The translations under genes and the position numbers were made by a program. Below the pieces are notes generated by a model. It did no database searches. It saw nothing but the letters and a program-made list of their open reading frames with translations, and was not told the DNA's origin. From Qipengyuania sp. (GTDB lineage Bacteria > Pseudomonadota > Alphaproteobacteria > Sphingomonadales > Sphingomonadaceae), in assembly GCA_019745075.1 (NCBI GenBank), contig JAIETR010000009.1:1-64000 (forward strand): a DNA stretch of 64,000 bases, read 5' to 3'. Below, piece by piece: positions 8,612-16,962 of this stretch. The first letter of the stretch is position 1. The number at the start of each line of letters is the position of its first letter.

Positions 8612-9130
8612 TTACTTCTTCGCAGCCGGCTTCTTGGCCGGGGCATTCTTCGCGGCGGGCTTGGCAGCCGCCTTGGTCTCGGTGTCCGCAGCCTTGGGCG
8701 CGGCGTCCTTCTTCGGCGCGGCCTTGGTCGCTTTGGGCGCGGCCTTGATCTCCGAAGTGTCCTTCACTGGCTCGGCGGCTTCGGTCTTGGGAGTTGCTTC
8801 GGCCTTGGGCGCAGCCTTCTTCTCCGCCTTCGAATCGCCGACCGCGACGATGCGCAGCAGCGTCATCATCTGGCGGTGGCCGTTCTTGCGGCGATAGTTG
8901 TGCCGGCGGCGCTTCTTGAAGACGAGAACCTTCTCGCTCTTGGCCTGCGCGATGATCTCCGCCGAGACGACGGTCTTGGCCGCGTCGGCCAGCGTGTCGC
9001 CATTGCCGGCGAGCAGGACGTCGCCCAGGGTGATGGTGTCGCCGGCTTCGCCCGCGAGCTTCTCCACCGCGATCTTGTCTCCGGCGGCAACCCGGTATTG
9101 CTTGCCGCCCGTGCGCACTACTGCGAACAT
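8612..9130 (-). CDS. rplU: 50S ribosomal protein L21 with long Ala/Lys/Pro tail
   Basis: The first about 100 residues are normal L21: [13 protein letters not shown] at the N-terminus and the 23S rRNA-binding segment [15 protein letters not shown]. Residues from about 102 to 172 form an extra low-complexity tail rich in Ala, Lys, Pro and Glu (repeats of KAAPK and AAKPAAK). Such tails occur in other Alphaproteobacteria and could add RNA contacts; the function is not known. The promoter of the rplU-rpmA operon must lie in 9131-9332, shared with the divergent lipoprotein gene. Confidence 0.97.
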   Translation of the reverse strand: MFAVVRTGGKQYRVAAGDKIAVEKLAGEAGDTITLGDVLLAGNGDTLADAAKTVVSAEIIAQAKSEKVLVFKKRRRHNYRRKNGHRQMMTLLRIVAVGDSKAEKKAAPKAEATPKTEAAEPVKDTSEIKAAPKATKAAPKKDAAPKAADTETKAAAKPAAKNAPAKKPAAKK

Positions 9131-9332
9131 GGTGCTCGTCTTCCGTTCAAATTGCTGTGCCGCAGCCCCCCGAAGTCAAACGAGCAGTCGCGGCTTTTCC
9201 CGTCGGCCCGCCAAGACAGGCCCGGTAAGGACGCGTGCCGTTAGGGGAAAGGCCCCGCGAAGTCAACGGGCACCACGGGGATTTCTCGGGGTCCTCTGGC
9301 GCACTTTGCTGGCCGTGCTATCAGCGCCTGCG

Positions 9333-9836
9333 ATGCGCCGTTTCCTCGCTCTCGCCAGCGTCCCATGGCTTGCCGGCTGCGCGACGACCGGCGACAAATA
9401 CCCCTCGCTCGCGATCCGCGACGTCGAGCGCGCGCAGGGCCGGTTCGAGGCGGCGCCCGCGGCCCTGCTCGACGTTCCCGAGATCCCCGCCGCCAGCGGA
9501 CCGCTCGCCGAGCGCCTCGCCGCGCTCGGCGCCGCGGCGGCATCCTCGCACCAGGCCTTTCTCGCCAGCGCCCCGCGCGCCGCGCGGCTGGCGAGCGCCG
9601 CCGCTGGCTCGGCCATCGGTAGCGATGCCTGGGCCGCGGCGCAGGTCGCGCTCGCCGATCTCGACTCCGCGCGCAGCGCCACCGCGGTCGCGCTTGGCGA
9701 TCTCGACGCGCTGATGGTCGGCGCCGCGATCCAGGCGCGGGACGTCTCCGCGATCGAGATGGTTCGCCAGCAGGTGATCGCCCAGGTCGGCGATGAGGAC
9801 GAGACGCTCGCCCGGTTGCGCGCGCAGGTGCGTTAG
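9333..9836 (+). CDS. Small lipoprotein of unknown function
   Basis: 167 residues. The N-terminus MRRFLALASVPWLAGCATTG has a basic start, a hydrophobic core and a lipobox L-A-G-C at residues 13-16, so it is a probable lipoprotein. The mature part is Ala-rich and helical with no recognised domain. The start ATG at 9333 is the only one that gives a signal peptide, although the frame is open further upstream. The stop overlaps the end of the convergent moaE by four bases. Confidence 0.75.
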   Translation: MRRFLALASVPWLAGCATTGDKYPSLAIRDVERAQGRFEAAPAALLDVPEIPAASGPLAERLAALGAAAASSHQAFLASAPRAARLASAAAGSAIGSDAWAAAQVALADLDSARSATAVALGDLDALMVGAAIQARDVSAIEMVRQQVIAQVGDEDETLARLRAQVR

Positions 9837-10282
9837 TCGCGCCAGCGCGCCAGAGCCGCGTAATCCTCGGGCCGCGGCGCGACCCAGCGCCAGCCATCCG
9901 CCCGCCGCTCGCGCTTCCACAGCCAGGCGGCGCATTTGAGATGATCCATCGTGAAATCGACCGCGTCGATCGCCGCGCGGCGATGGCGGGCGGCGGCCGA
10001 TACGCAGACGATCGGCTCGCCGACGCGCATCAGGCCGATACGGTGCGCGATCAGCAGGCCCATCAGCGCGAAGCGGCTGCAAGCCTGCTCCGCCAGGTGC
10101 TCCATCCCCGGCAGGGTGAGCGGCTCGTAATGCGTCAGTTCGAGCGTCTCCACGCCGCCGTTCTCGCCGCGGACCTCGCCCACGAAGCTGCAGACGCCGC
10201 CGAGACCGGGATGCGCGCCGGTGAAGGGGCCGATCAGGCTTCCCGGATCGAATGGCCGGTCCAACAGGCGGACGTCGCGCAT
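9833..10282 (-). CDS. moaE: Molybdopterin synthase large subunit MoaE
   Basis: 149 residues. Joins MoaD to make molybdopterin synthase, which puts two sulfurs on cyclic pyranopterin monophosphate. MoaE features are clear: GAVCSFVG-like segment (here GGVCSFVGEVR), LELTHYEP, HRIGLMRVGEP, and the C-terminal DHLKCAAWLWKRE carrying the conserved lysines. Start ATG at 10282, four bases downstream of the moaD stop; part of a moaD-moaE operon. Confidence 0.93.
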   Translation of the reverse strand: MRDVRLLDRPFDPGSLIGPFTGAHPGLGGVCSFVGEVRGENGGVETLELTHYEPLTLPGMEHLAEQACSRFALMGLLIAHRIGLMRVGEPIVCVSAAARHRRAAIDAVDFTMDHLKCAAWLWKRERRADGWRWVAPRPEDYAALARWRD

Positions 10283-10286
10283 GGCC

Positions 10287-10529
10287 TCAACCGCCGCTGA
10301 CGGGCGGGAGCAGCGCCACCTCGTCCCCGTCTTTCGCGGAAAGCGCGGTCTTGTCGGCGAGCACCCTGCCGGCGCAGGCGACATGCACGCGGTCGTCGCG
10401 CAGCCGATCGGCGATCGGCTCGCCGACCGCCTCCAGCAGACCGGCCCAGTCGAGCGGCCCCGCTACCTCGCGCTCGGGGCCAGCGGCCAGATCGCGCAAG
10501 GGACCGAGGAACAGGATGCGTACGCTCAT
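10287..10529 (-). CDS. moaD: Molybdopterin synthase sulfur carrier MoaD
   Basis: 80 residues, a beta-grasp protein ending in the diagnostic Gly-Gly (PPVSGG), the C-terminus that is adenylated by MoeB and carries the thiocarboxylate. DEVALLPPVSGG is the standard family end. Start ATG at 10529 overlaps the preceding stop by four bases, so translation is probably coupled. Confidence 0.93.
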   Translation of the reverse strand: MSVRILFLGPLRDLAAGPEREVAGPLDWAGLLEAVGEPIADRLRDDRVHVACAGRVLADKTALSAKDGDEVALLPPVSGG

Positions 10530-10876
10530 GAGCTGCTCCCGACCGGGTTGCCGGCGCCCTCGCCGTCGCCTTCGAGATATTGGCCGGTGATCCCGGGGGC
10601 CGCCGACAAATAGTTCTCGAAGGCGTCGAGCACCGCGCCCGCGCCCGCGACCACATTTACCCGGCGCGGCCTATGCGCGCGGGCGAGCCCCGCTGCGAGC
10701 GCGCGGCGCCATTCGCGGTGCGTGTAATCCGCCGGTGCGAGCGTCACCATCACGTCCTCCCCGCCTTCGAGCAAGGATTCGATGTGCGGCAGCCAATGCT
10801 GGTGGATGACCCCCGCCGCCGCGAGCGGCTCGCCGGGCAGCTCGTCGACCGTCACCCGCCTCATCGAAGGCGTCAC
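10526..10876 (-). CDS. Rossmann-fold-like protein of unknown function
   Basis: 116 residues. Alternating hydrophobic strands and helices (VMVTLAPADY, RRVNVVAGAGAVLDAFENYL) suggest a shortened Rossmann-like fold without a complete nucleotide motif. It is joined by four-base overlaps to the FolB-like gene before it and moaD after it, so it belongs to the same operon and may help pterin or molybdopterin metabolism (inference from position only). Confidence 0.65.
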   Translation of the reverse strand: MTPSMRRVTVDELPGEPLAAAGVIHQHWLPHIESLLEGGEDVMVTLAPADYTHREWRRALAAGLARAHRPRRVNVVAGAGAVLDAFENYLSAAPGITGQYLEGDGEGAGNPVGSSS

Positions 10877-11247
10877 TGGCGCCGCTCGCGGTGCAGCGTG
10901 ATGCCGATGGCCTCGCCCGCGCTGGCGATCGCCAGCTTGACGACCTTCACCGTCACCGCCTCCACGCGCGCGTCCTGCACGAACAACGTCTCGCAGATGT
11001 AGTCCGCCACGGCCTCGATCAGCTTGAAATGCACGCCCTCGGGCAGCGCGGCGGAGGCGGCGAACTTCAGGTCCATGTAGTTCTTCGAGGCATCGAGCGT
11101 GGTGTCGGGCGCATAGAAGGCCAGCGGCTTCATCCGCGCGCGGATGGTGAAGCGCAGCGGCTGCGGCTTGCCGGTCTCCTCCGAATAGATGCCGGTGAGC
11201 ACGTCATGCTCGAATTCGGCGACCTCGAGATGCAGCGAATCGTCCAT
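10873..11247 (-). CDS. Dihydroneopterin aldolase family protein (FolB-like)
   Basis: 124 residues with the tunnelling-fold pattern of FolB: an N-terminal ID-type strand with VLTGIYSEETGKPQP, then a central Y-M-D-L-K and a C-terminal segment containing FKLIEAVADYICETLF and VEAVTVKVVKLAI. FolB converts dihydroneopterin to 6-hydroxymethyldihydropterin in folate synthesis. This branch is divergent, so it may be a paralogue with a different pterin substrate. Heads the moaD-moaE operon and follows the methyltransferase gene by nine bases. Confidence 0.75.
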   Translation of the reverse strand: MDDSLHLEVAEFEHDVLTGIYSEETGKPQPLRFTIRARMKPLAFYAPDTTLDASKNYMDLKFAASAALPEGVHFKLIEAVADYICETLFVQDARVEAVTVKVVKLAIASAGEAIGITLHRERRQ

Positions 11248-11256
11248 GCTCGGGGC

Positions 11257-12246
11257 TTAGCGCGGATTGCTCCAGCGCGCGAAAATGGCGGTGGGGAGCA
11301 GGCGGCCGCCGCTTTCCTCGCACACCGCCAGATCGCCGTGCTCGATCGTGCCTGGGAGGTCGGCAAGCGCCTCGTGAAGCAGTCCGGCGAGCGCGAGGCT
11401 GCTCAACCGCACCGCATAGACGGTGAGGAACAGGAAGCGGCTGTTCGCGTCGAGCAGCCGCCGGCAATCGGCGACGAGGTCGGGCAACCCTTCCTCGAGC
11501 CGCCACACCTCGCCCTCGGGGCCGCGGCCGAACTTGGGCGGATCGAGAATGATGCCGTCGTAACGCTTGCCGCGCCGGACCTCGCGCGCGGCGAACTTGG
11601 CGGCGTCGTCCACCAGCCAGCGGATCGGCGCCTCGGACAGGCCCGAAAGTGCTGCGTTCTCGCGCGCCTGCGCCACCGACTTCTTACTCGCGTCGACGTG
11701 CGTGACCCGTCCGAAGCGGCTCAGCGCCAGCGTGCCCACACCGGTGTAGCCGAACAGATTGAGTGTCCTAAGCTCCTCCCGTTGTCCCTTCGGGACAGCT
11801 TCGCTTCCAGGGGAGGGGTTGGGGTGGGGAATGTCGCGGCCACAGCCCCCACCCCCCGACCCCCTCCCCTGAACGGGAGGGGGGGTAAGCTGCTCGCCCA
11901 TCCACTCCCACACCGGCGCCATGTCGGGAAAGAAGCCGAGATGGCGAAAAGGTGTGCATTGCGCGGTGAAGCGGACGCGCTCGTCCAAGGCGAGCGGCCA
12001 ACCCTCGGGCGGAATCTCGGCGGAGAACTGCCACCGTCCGCCGCCGTCCTCGTCGCTGCCGGGGACGAACTCGCCGTCGGCATCCCACTCCTCGAGGCGT
12101 GGCGCCCACATCGCCTGGGGCTCCGGGCGGATGAAGCTGTGCGGACCGTATTGTTCGAACTTGCGCCCGCCGCCGCTGTCGAGCAGGCGATAGGCGTCCC
12201 AGCCCTCGCCCACCATCAGCACCGGCTCGGTCACGAGTTCGGCCAT
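11257..12246 (-). CDS. Class I SAM-dependent methyltransferase (RlmI-like) with an in-frame repeat insertion
   Basis: 329 residues. The Rossmann motif LNLFGYTGVGTLAL (residues about 162-175) and the later ILDPPKFGRG motif are those of RlmI/YccW-type rRNA cytosine-C5 methyltransferases; the exact target base is not known. Start ATG at 12246 overlaps the thrC stop as TAATG, so it is translationally coupled. Residues about 121-159, Pro/Gly-rich (TPPPVQGRG, PHPNPSPG), interrupt the family just before motif I and are encoded by a palindromic DNA element of 117 bases, i.e. exactly 39 codons, flanked by TAAGCT repeats. Without it the protein would be a normal 290-residue member. Whether the product is active is not known. 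Confidence 0.85.
   Translation of the reverse strand: MAELVTEPVLMVGEGWDAYRLLDSGGGRKFEQYGPHSFIRPEPQAMWAPRLEEWDADGEFVPGSDEDGGGRWQFSAEIPPEGWPLALDERVRFTAQCTPFRHLGFFPDMAPVWEWMGEQLTPPPVQGRGSGGGGCGRDIPHPNPSPGSEAVPKGQREELRTLNLFGYTGVGTLALSRFGRVTHVDASKKSVAQARENAALSGLSEAPIRWLVDDAAKFAAREVRRGKRYDGIILDPPKFGRGPEGEVWRLEEGLPDLVADCRRLLDANSRFLFLTVYAVRLSSLALAGLLHEALADLPGTIEHGDLAVCEESGGRLLPTAIFARWSNPR
11769..11891. repeat. Palindromic element inserted in frame in a coding gene
   Basis: Direct repeats TAAGCT at 11769-11774 and 11886-11891 flank the element and are 117 bases apart. Inside, outer arms CCTCCCGTT and AACGGGAGG pair; a second stem is formed by CCAGGGGAGGGGTTGGGGTGGG with an almost complementary CCCACCCCCCGACCCCCTCCCCTG; a small TCCCTTCGGGA hairpin lies on the left. 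The TAAGCT copies look like a target-site duplication. The insertion keeps the host gene in frame. Confidence 0.75.
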
Positions 12247-13649
12247 TACAGTGGGGTCGCAACCGCGAGAATATGCGCCCGAATCGCTTCGTAGTCGTTC
12301 GGGAGCCTGGCGCAGCGCTCCTCGCGCCCGAACAGATCGCCGACCCGCGCGGGCAGGCCGGGGCGAAAACCGGTGGCGCGCTCGACCGCCTCGCGGAACT
12401 TGGCCGGATGCGCGGTTGCGAGCGTCACCACGGGCACGCCCTCGCCCCATTCGAGCGAGCGTGCGGCGTGCAGCCCGATCGCCGTGTGCGGGTCGATCGC
12501 CTCGCAGCCGCACCGCTCCCAGGCCCAGCGCATCGCGCCCGCCATGTCGGCGGCGTCGGCGCGGGCGCTGGTGAACAGCTCGCGCGCCCCGGCGAGCTGT
12601 TGCTCGCTCAGCCGTATCGCCCTATATTGGTCGAACTCGGCCATCTGCGCCGCGAGCACCGCGCCATCGCGCCCGCCGAGATCGAACAGCAGCCGCTCGA
12701 AGTTCGAGCTCACCTGGATGTCCATGCTCGGCGCGGCGGTGGGCGTGACCGTGCCGGTCGAGTAATCGCCCTCGGACAGCGCGCGGTGGAGAATGTCGTT
12801 GACATTGGTCGCCACCACCAGCCGTTCGATCGGCAATCCCATCCTGGCCGCGACATAGCCCGCGAAGACATCTCCGAAATTGCCCGTCGGCACGCTGAAC
12901 GCCACTTTTTGCTCGGGCGCGCCCAATTGGAGCGCGGCGGCGAAGTAATAGACCACCTGCGCCATCAGCCGCGCCCAGTTGATCGAATTGACCGCGCCGA
13001 TGCGGTGGCGTGCGGTCATCGCCGGGTCCGCGAACAGGCGCTTCACCATCGCCTGGCAATCGTCGAAGCTCGCCCCCTCGACCGCGATGTTGTGGACGTT
13101 GGGCGCGCGCACGGTGGTCATTTGCACGCGCTGGACGTCGCTCACCCGGCCCGCGGGGTGGAGCATGAAGATCTCGACCCGCTCGCGCCCCGCCAGCGCG
13201 TCGATCGCGGCCGAGCCGGTATCGCCGCTGGTCGCGCCCACCACCGTCAGCCGGCTGTCGTCGCGCGCCAGGAACTCCTCGAACAGCAGGCCGAGGAGCT
13301 GCAGCGCCACATCCTTGAACGCGAGCGTCGGCCCGTGGAACAACTCGAGCAACCAGTGCCGCTGATCGAGCTGAATCAGCGGCGTAACCGCAGCGTGGGC
13401 GAAGCGGGCATAGGCCTGCGTGGTCAGCTCGCGCAGGCGCTCCGGCGCGAGGCTGTCCCCGACGAAGGGCTGCATGATCCGGGCCGCCAGCTCGGGATAG
13501 GGGAGACCGCGCAGGTTGGCGATTTCGGCCTGCGTGAGCGTGGGCCACACCTCGGGCACATAGAGCCCGCCGTCGCTGGCCAGCCCCGCCAGCGTGACCG
13601 CGGCAAAATCGAGCGAAGGCGCGGCGCCGCGGGTGGAAATGTAGCGCAT
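12246..13649 (-). CDS. thrC: Threonine synthase
   Basis: PLP enzyme that converts O-phosphohomoserine to threonine. 467 residues, the size of the proteobacterial fungal-type ThrC. The N-terminus MRYISTRG and A-S-D-G-G-L-Y-V-P are diagnostic; the Schiff-base lysine is K112 in GPTLAFKDVA; phosphate-binding ATSGDTGSA and SVPTGNFGD follow. It lies 116 bases after the SURF1 gene in the leftward oxidase cluster, a frequent sphingomonad arrangement. Confidence 0.97.
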   Translation of the reverse strand: MRYISTRGAAPSLDFAAVTLAGLASDGGLYVPEVWPTLTQAEIANLRGLPYPELAARIMQPFVGDSLAPERLRELTTQAYARFAHAAVTPLIQLDQRHWLLELFHGPTLAFKDVALQLLGLLFEEFLARDDSRLTVVGATSGDTGSAAIDALAGRERVEIFMLHPAGRVSDVQRVQMTTVRAPNVHNIAVEGASFDDCQAMVKRLFADPAMTARHRIGAVNSINWARLMAQVVYYFAAALQLGAPEQKVAFSVPTGNFGDVFAGYVAARMGLPIERLVVATNVNDILHRALSEGDYSTGTVTPTAAPSMDIQVSSNFERLLFDLGGRDGAVLAAQMAEFDQYRAIRLSEQQLAGARELFTSARADAADMAGAMRWAWERCGCEAIDPHTAIGLHAARSLEWGEGVPVVTLATAHPAKFREAVERATGFRPGLPARVGDLFGREERCARLPNDYEAIRAHILAVATPL

Positions 13650-13765
13650 GGGCAGCGGCGGTTAGCGAGCGCGCCCCCCGCCCGCAAGCAAGCCGCGCTT
13701 ACAGCGCGCAAAGCTCTGCGTTACGGGTGGCGCCCGATTGCAAGAAGACAGCCCTGCCACGGAGT

Positions 13766-14389
13766 TCAGCGCGCGCGCCAGCGGCTCCGCAACGCGAGCG
13801 CATAGATCGCCAGCGCGGTCGCCGCGAACAGGAACCACTGGACCATATAGGACCACGAGCTGTTGGATTCGTCCGCCGGGTCGGGTTGCTTCGAGGGCGC
13901 GAGCCCCGGCGCGGCGCTCTCGGCCACGATCATGAGGCGGCGCGGCGGGGCTGGGCCGAACAGGCGCTCGAAGGCGCCACGATTGTCGGGCTCGCGGATG
14001 GCGCGCCCGCGAACCACACCGCCGGCCCATGCGACCTCGCCCGCCGGCCGGGCGGCGATTCCAAGATCTGCGAGAAAGGTGGTGCCGAGCGGCGACCGGC
14101 AGCTTGCGATCCGCCGCCACCCTGTCGGTCCATCGGCCCTGACCCCGGCGCGGGTCTGCCAGCTTGCAACGCGCTCGCATTGCGCCGTCACCCGGCGAAA
14201 CAGGAAATCCTCGTCCGCCGGGGTGCGATAAGGATATTCGGCCTCCGGCAGGTCCAGCCGCTCGATCAGCCGTTCATGCAGCCGGTCGCGCTCGCGGGCG
14301 CGACCGAGCTGCCAGAAGCCGAGCGCGATCATCGTCGCGGCCGCTGCCGCCACGACGAGCGTCGCAAATACGGGAAGCCGCCGGGTCAT
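13766..14389 (-). CDS. SURF1 family cytochrome oxidase biogenesis protein
   Basis: 207 residues from ATG at 14389. Two membrane helices, one at the N-terminus (VFATLVVAAAAATMIALGFWQLGRA, given in part) and one near the C-terminus (WFLFAATALAIYALAL), enclose a periplasmic domain, as in SURF1/Shy1, which helps insert haem a into subunit I. G-F-W-Q-L-G-R-A is the family signature. A longer reading from 14440 would overlap ctaE. It follows ctaE by 16 bases in the operon. Confidence 0.88.
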   Translation of the reverse strand: MTRRLPVFATLVVAAAAATMIALGFWQLGRARERDRLHERLIERLDLPEAEYPYRTPADEDFLFRRVTAQCERVASWQTRAGVRADGPTGWRRIASCRSPLGTTFLADLGIAARPAGEVAWAGGVVRGRAIREPDNRGAFERLFGPAPPRRLMIVAESAAPGLAPSKQPDPADESNSSWSYMVQWFLFAATALAIYALALRSRWRAR

Positions 14390-14405
14390 CGCCCGCGCGG
14401 CGCCA

Positions 14406-15227
14406 TCAATGGTAGGCGGCGCCCCAGCCGCCCCAGACATAGACGACCACGAACAGGAACAGCCACACCACGTCGACGAAGTGCCAGTACCAGGCCGCCG
14501 CCTCGAATCCGAAGTGCTGGCGCGGGGTGAAGTGGCCCTTGTAGGCGCGCACCAGGCACACGGTCAGGAAGATCGTGCCGACCAGCACGTGGAAACCGTG
14601 GAAGCCGGTCGCCATGTAAAAGGCCGAACCATAGGTATTGCCGCCGAAGCCGAACGGGGCATGCGCGTATTCATAGGCCTGAATGGCGCTGAACAGCACG
14701 CCGAGGGCGATGGTGGCCCACAGCCCCTTCTTGAGCCCGTCGCGGTCGCCGTGGATCAGGCTGTGGTGCGCCCAGGTCACCGTGGTGCCCGAGCACAGCA
14801 GGATCAGCGTGTTGAGCAGCGGCAGCGCGAAGGGGTCCATCACCGCCTCGATGGCCTTGGGCGGCCATTGTCCGGCGACAACCTCGCTCAGCTGGTTGGG
14901 GAACAGCGCGAAATCGAACCAGCTCCAGAACCAGCCGACGAAGAACATCACTTCCGAGGCGATGAACAGAATCATGCCATAGCGCAGGTGAAGCTGCACA
15001 ACCGGCGTATGGTCTCCCGCGTGCGCTTCCTTGATGATATTGGAAAACCACGAAAAAAACGTCGCGATCAGGCCCGCGATGCCCAGGCCGAGAACTAGCT
15101 TGGCGCTGGCCATGTCGTGCATGAACAGAACCATGCCGCTGGTGAAGGTGAGCGCCGAGGCGGCCCCGATCAGCGGCCAAATGTCGGGAGCGAGAATGTG
15201 ATAGTCGTGGTTCTTAGCGCCGGCCAT
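14406..15227 (-). CDS. ctaE: Cytochrome c oxidase subunit III
   Basis: 273 residues with seven membrane helices; core subunit of the aa3-type terminal oxidase. Conserved segments: DYHILAPDIWPLIG, HLRYGMILFIASEVMFF (with the conserved glutamate in helix III), H-S-L-I-H-G-D-R and W-Y-W-H-F-V-D-V-V-W at the end. Start ATG at 15227 follows AGGACAC; the upstream in-frame extension of 19 residues is not family-like. Sits between ctaG and SURF1. Confidence 0.95.
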   Translation of the reverse strand: MAGAKNHDYHILAPDIWPLIGAASALTFTSGMVLFMHDMASAKLVLGLGIAGLIATFFSWFSNIIKEAHAGDHTPVVQLHLRYGMILFIASEVMFFVGWFWSWFDFALFPNQLSEVVAGQWPPKAIEAVMDPFALPLLNTLILLCSGTTVTWAHHSLIHGDRDGLKKGLWATIALGVLFSAIQAYEYAHAPFGFGGNTYGSAFYMATGFHGFHVLVGTIFLTVCLVRAYKGHFTPRQHFGFEAAAWYWHFVDVVWLFLFVVVYVWGGWGAAYH

Positions 15228-15287
15228 GATGTGTCCTGCCTGTTCGTTGTCCCGGCCCTTAATGCGGCGGTGGGCGCCGCTCAAGTG

Positions 15288-15860
15288 CTAGGGCGCGTCT
15301 TTCGCCTGGTGGAAGGTATAGCTGAGCGTCACCTGCTCGACATCGGCCATCAGCGGATCGTCCTTCGCCTTGGGGTCGATGTAGTAGAGGACGGGCATGC
15401 GCACTTCCTCGCCCGGCTGGAGTGTCTGCTCGGTGAAGCAGAAGCACTGGATCTTGTTGAACCAGGGCGCGGCCTGTTCGGGCTCAACATTGTAAGTGGC
15501 GCGGCCGGTAATCGCGCGATCCGAATTGTTGCGCGCGGTGTAGAAGGCCATCTGCCGCTGGCCGATCGCCACCTGCTGAGTGCTCTGCGCGGGCCGGAAG
15601 CGCCACGGCAGGCCGCGATCTTGCGAGGCGTCGAAGCGCACCGAGATCGTCCCCGCCCCCGCGCTTGCCGCCAGCCGCTCGGCCAGCGCCGCATCGCTCT
15701 CGGTCGCGCGCATCGTGGTGCCGCCAAAGCCGGTCACTTGGCAGAACAGGCGGTAGAGCGGCGCCGAAGCGAAGCCGAGCCCGAGCATGGCGAGCGCGAA
15801 ACCGGCCGCCATGAACGCGACCTTGGCGTTACTACGCTGGGTAGGGGCGGCGGCGGCCAT
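15288..15860 (-). CDS. ctaG: Cytochrome c oxidase assembly protein CtaG (Cox11)
   Basis: 190 residues: a single N-terminal membrane helix (residues 14-34) and a periplasmic copper-binding domain. The copper motif C-F-C-F is at residues 139-142 (C139, C141) and a further conserved cysteine is C40. Cox11 delivers copper to the CuB site of subunit I. The start ATG at 15860 overlaps the stop of the preceding 40-residue gene (TGATG), so translation is coupled. Confidence 0.93.
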   Translation of the reverse strand: MAAAAPTQRSNAKVAFMAAGFALAMLGLGFASAPLYRLFCQVTGFGGTTMRATESDAALAERLAASAGAGTISVRFDASQDRGLPWRFRPAQSTQQVAIGQRQMAFYTARNNSDRAITGRATYNVEPEQAAPWFNKIQCFCFTEQTLQPGEEVRMPVLYYIDPKAKDDPLMADVEQVTLSYTFHQAKDAP

Positions 15861-15982
15861 CAGCCCATCCGCGCGATGGTGATAGCGTAGAACAGCAGCA
15901 CGAAGAAGGCGAGCACGAGCGCCAGCGCGATGTTGCGGCTCTTCCGGCGGCGACGGATTTCGGCGGTTTCTTCCGGGGTCAT
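15860..15982 (-). CDS. 40-residue single-helix membrane protein of the oxidase operon
   Basis: [20 protein letters not shown], then a hydrophobic helix of about 20 residues ending IARMG. A charged basic head and one membrane helix with cytosolic N-terminus. It overlaps ctaB before it by four bases (ATGA) and ctaG after it by one base, so it is clearly a member of the operon. Such short CoxF-type proteins are found at this place in many Alphaproteobacteria, often unannotated, and may be assembly factors (inference). Confidence 0.85.
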   Translation of the reverse strand: MTPEETAEIRRRRKSRNIALALVLAFFVLLFYAITIARMG

Positions 15983-16902
15983 GCGGCAGCTCCCACGAGC
16001 ATCCGGTCGGCAACCAGCGCCGCGAACAGAGCGAACAGGTAGAGGATGCTGAACTTGAACAGGCGCTTCTCGGGCGTCATGGCGTCGGCCGCCGTGCTCG
16101 TTCTGAGCCCCACCGGGACCGACAGCGCCACGAACGCCAGCGACAGCGCCAGCGCCGAGACGCCGTAAACCGCACCTGCCCCCCGAATCCACCAGGGGGC
16201 CAGCGTGACCGGCAGCAGCACGACGCTATAAGCAAGGATCTGCCGCCGCGTCGTGCGCTCGCCGCGCACCACTGGCAGCATCGGGATGCCGGCATTGGCG
16301 TAATCGCTCTTCACGAACAGCGCGAGCGCCCAGAAGTGCGGCGGCGTCCACAGGAATATGATCGCGAACAGGAGCAGCGGCATGGCGGTGATATCGCCCG
16401 TCACCGCAACCCAGCCGATCAGCGGCGGGAAGGCCCCCGCCCCGCCGCCGATGACGATATTCTGCGGCGTGCGCGGCTTGAGCCACAGCGTGTAGAACAC
16501 CGCGTAATAGACGATCGAGAGCGCCAGCAGCCCGGCGGCGAGCCAGTGCACCGCCACGCCCATGATCCCCACCGAAGCCACAGCTAGCATGACGCCGAAA
16601 TCGCGCGCGTCCTCGCGCCGCATCCGCCCAGAGGGAATGGGTCGTCCTTCGGTGCGCTTCATCCTGGCGTCGATATCGGCCTCGAGCCACATGTTGAGCG
16701 CGCCAGACCCGCCCGCGCCCAGCGCTATGCACAAGATCGCGGTGAATCCGATCACCGGATGGATGTTCCCCGGCGCGGCCAGCAGGCCGCACAGCCCGGT
16801 GAACACCACCAGGCTCATCACCCGCGGCTTGGTCAGCGCGAAGAAATCGCGCCACTCGGCCGGCAAGGGCGTCGCTGAGGCGGTCGCGGTCATCACACTC
16901 AT
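15979..16902 (-). CDS. ctaB: Protohaem IX farnesyltransferase (haem O synthase)
   Basis: UbiA-type polytopic membrane prenyltransferase making haem O from haem B for the oxidase. The aspartate-rich motif is N70-M-W-L-E-A-D-I-D with D76 and D78, followed by the family [10 protein letters not shown]. About nine membrane helices. I prefer the ATG at 16902, which has TTGGAC about ten bases upstream; a TTG five codons earlier is possible. Downstream it overlaps the 40-residue gene by four bases. Confidence 0.93.
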   Translation of the reverse strand: MSVMTATASATPLPAEWRDFFALTKPRVMSLVVFTGLCGLLAAPGNIHPVIGFTAILCIALGAGGSGALNMWLEADIDARMKRTEGRPIPSGRMRREDARDFGVMLAVASVGIMGVAVHWLAAGLLALSIVYYAVFYTLWLKPRTPQNIVIGGGAGAFPPLIGWVAVTGDITAMPLLLFAIIFLWTPPHFWALALFVKSDYANAGIPMLPVVRGERTTRRQILAYSVVLLPVTLAPWWIRGAGAVYGVSALALSLAFVALSVPVGLRTSTAADAMTPEKRLFKFSILYLFALFAALVADRMLVGAAA

Positions 16903-16917
16903 CGCTTGAATGTCCAA

Positions 16918-16939
16918 GGGCGCACCTTGCGATGCGCCC
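16918..16939 (-). other. Intercistronic hairpin between ctaD and ctaB
   Basis: A 7-bp stem GGGCGCA/TGCGCCC with an eight-base loop lies in the 60-base gap between the stop of ctaD and the start of ctaB. There is no U run. It could be a processing or partial-termination signal that lowers assembly-factor mRNA relative to the structural subunit; this is inference from position. Confidence 0.45.
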
Positions 16940-16962
16940 CCTGTCAGGTCTGGTGCCGGTCG

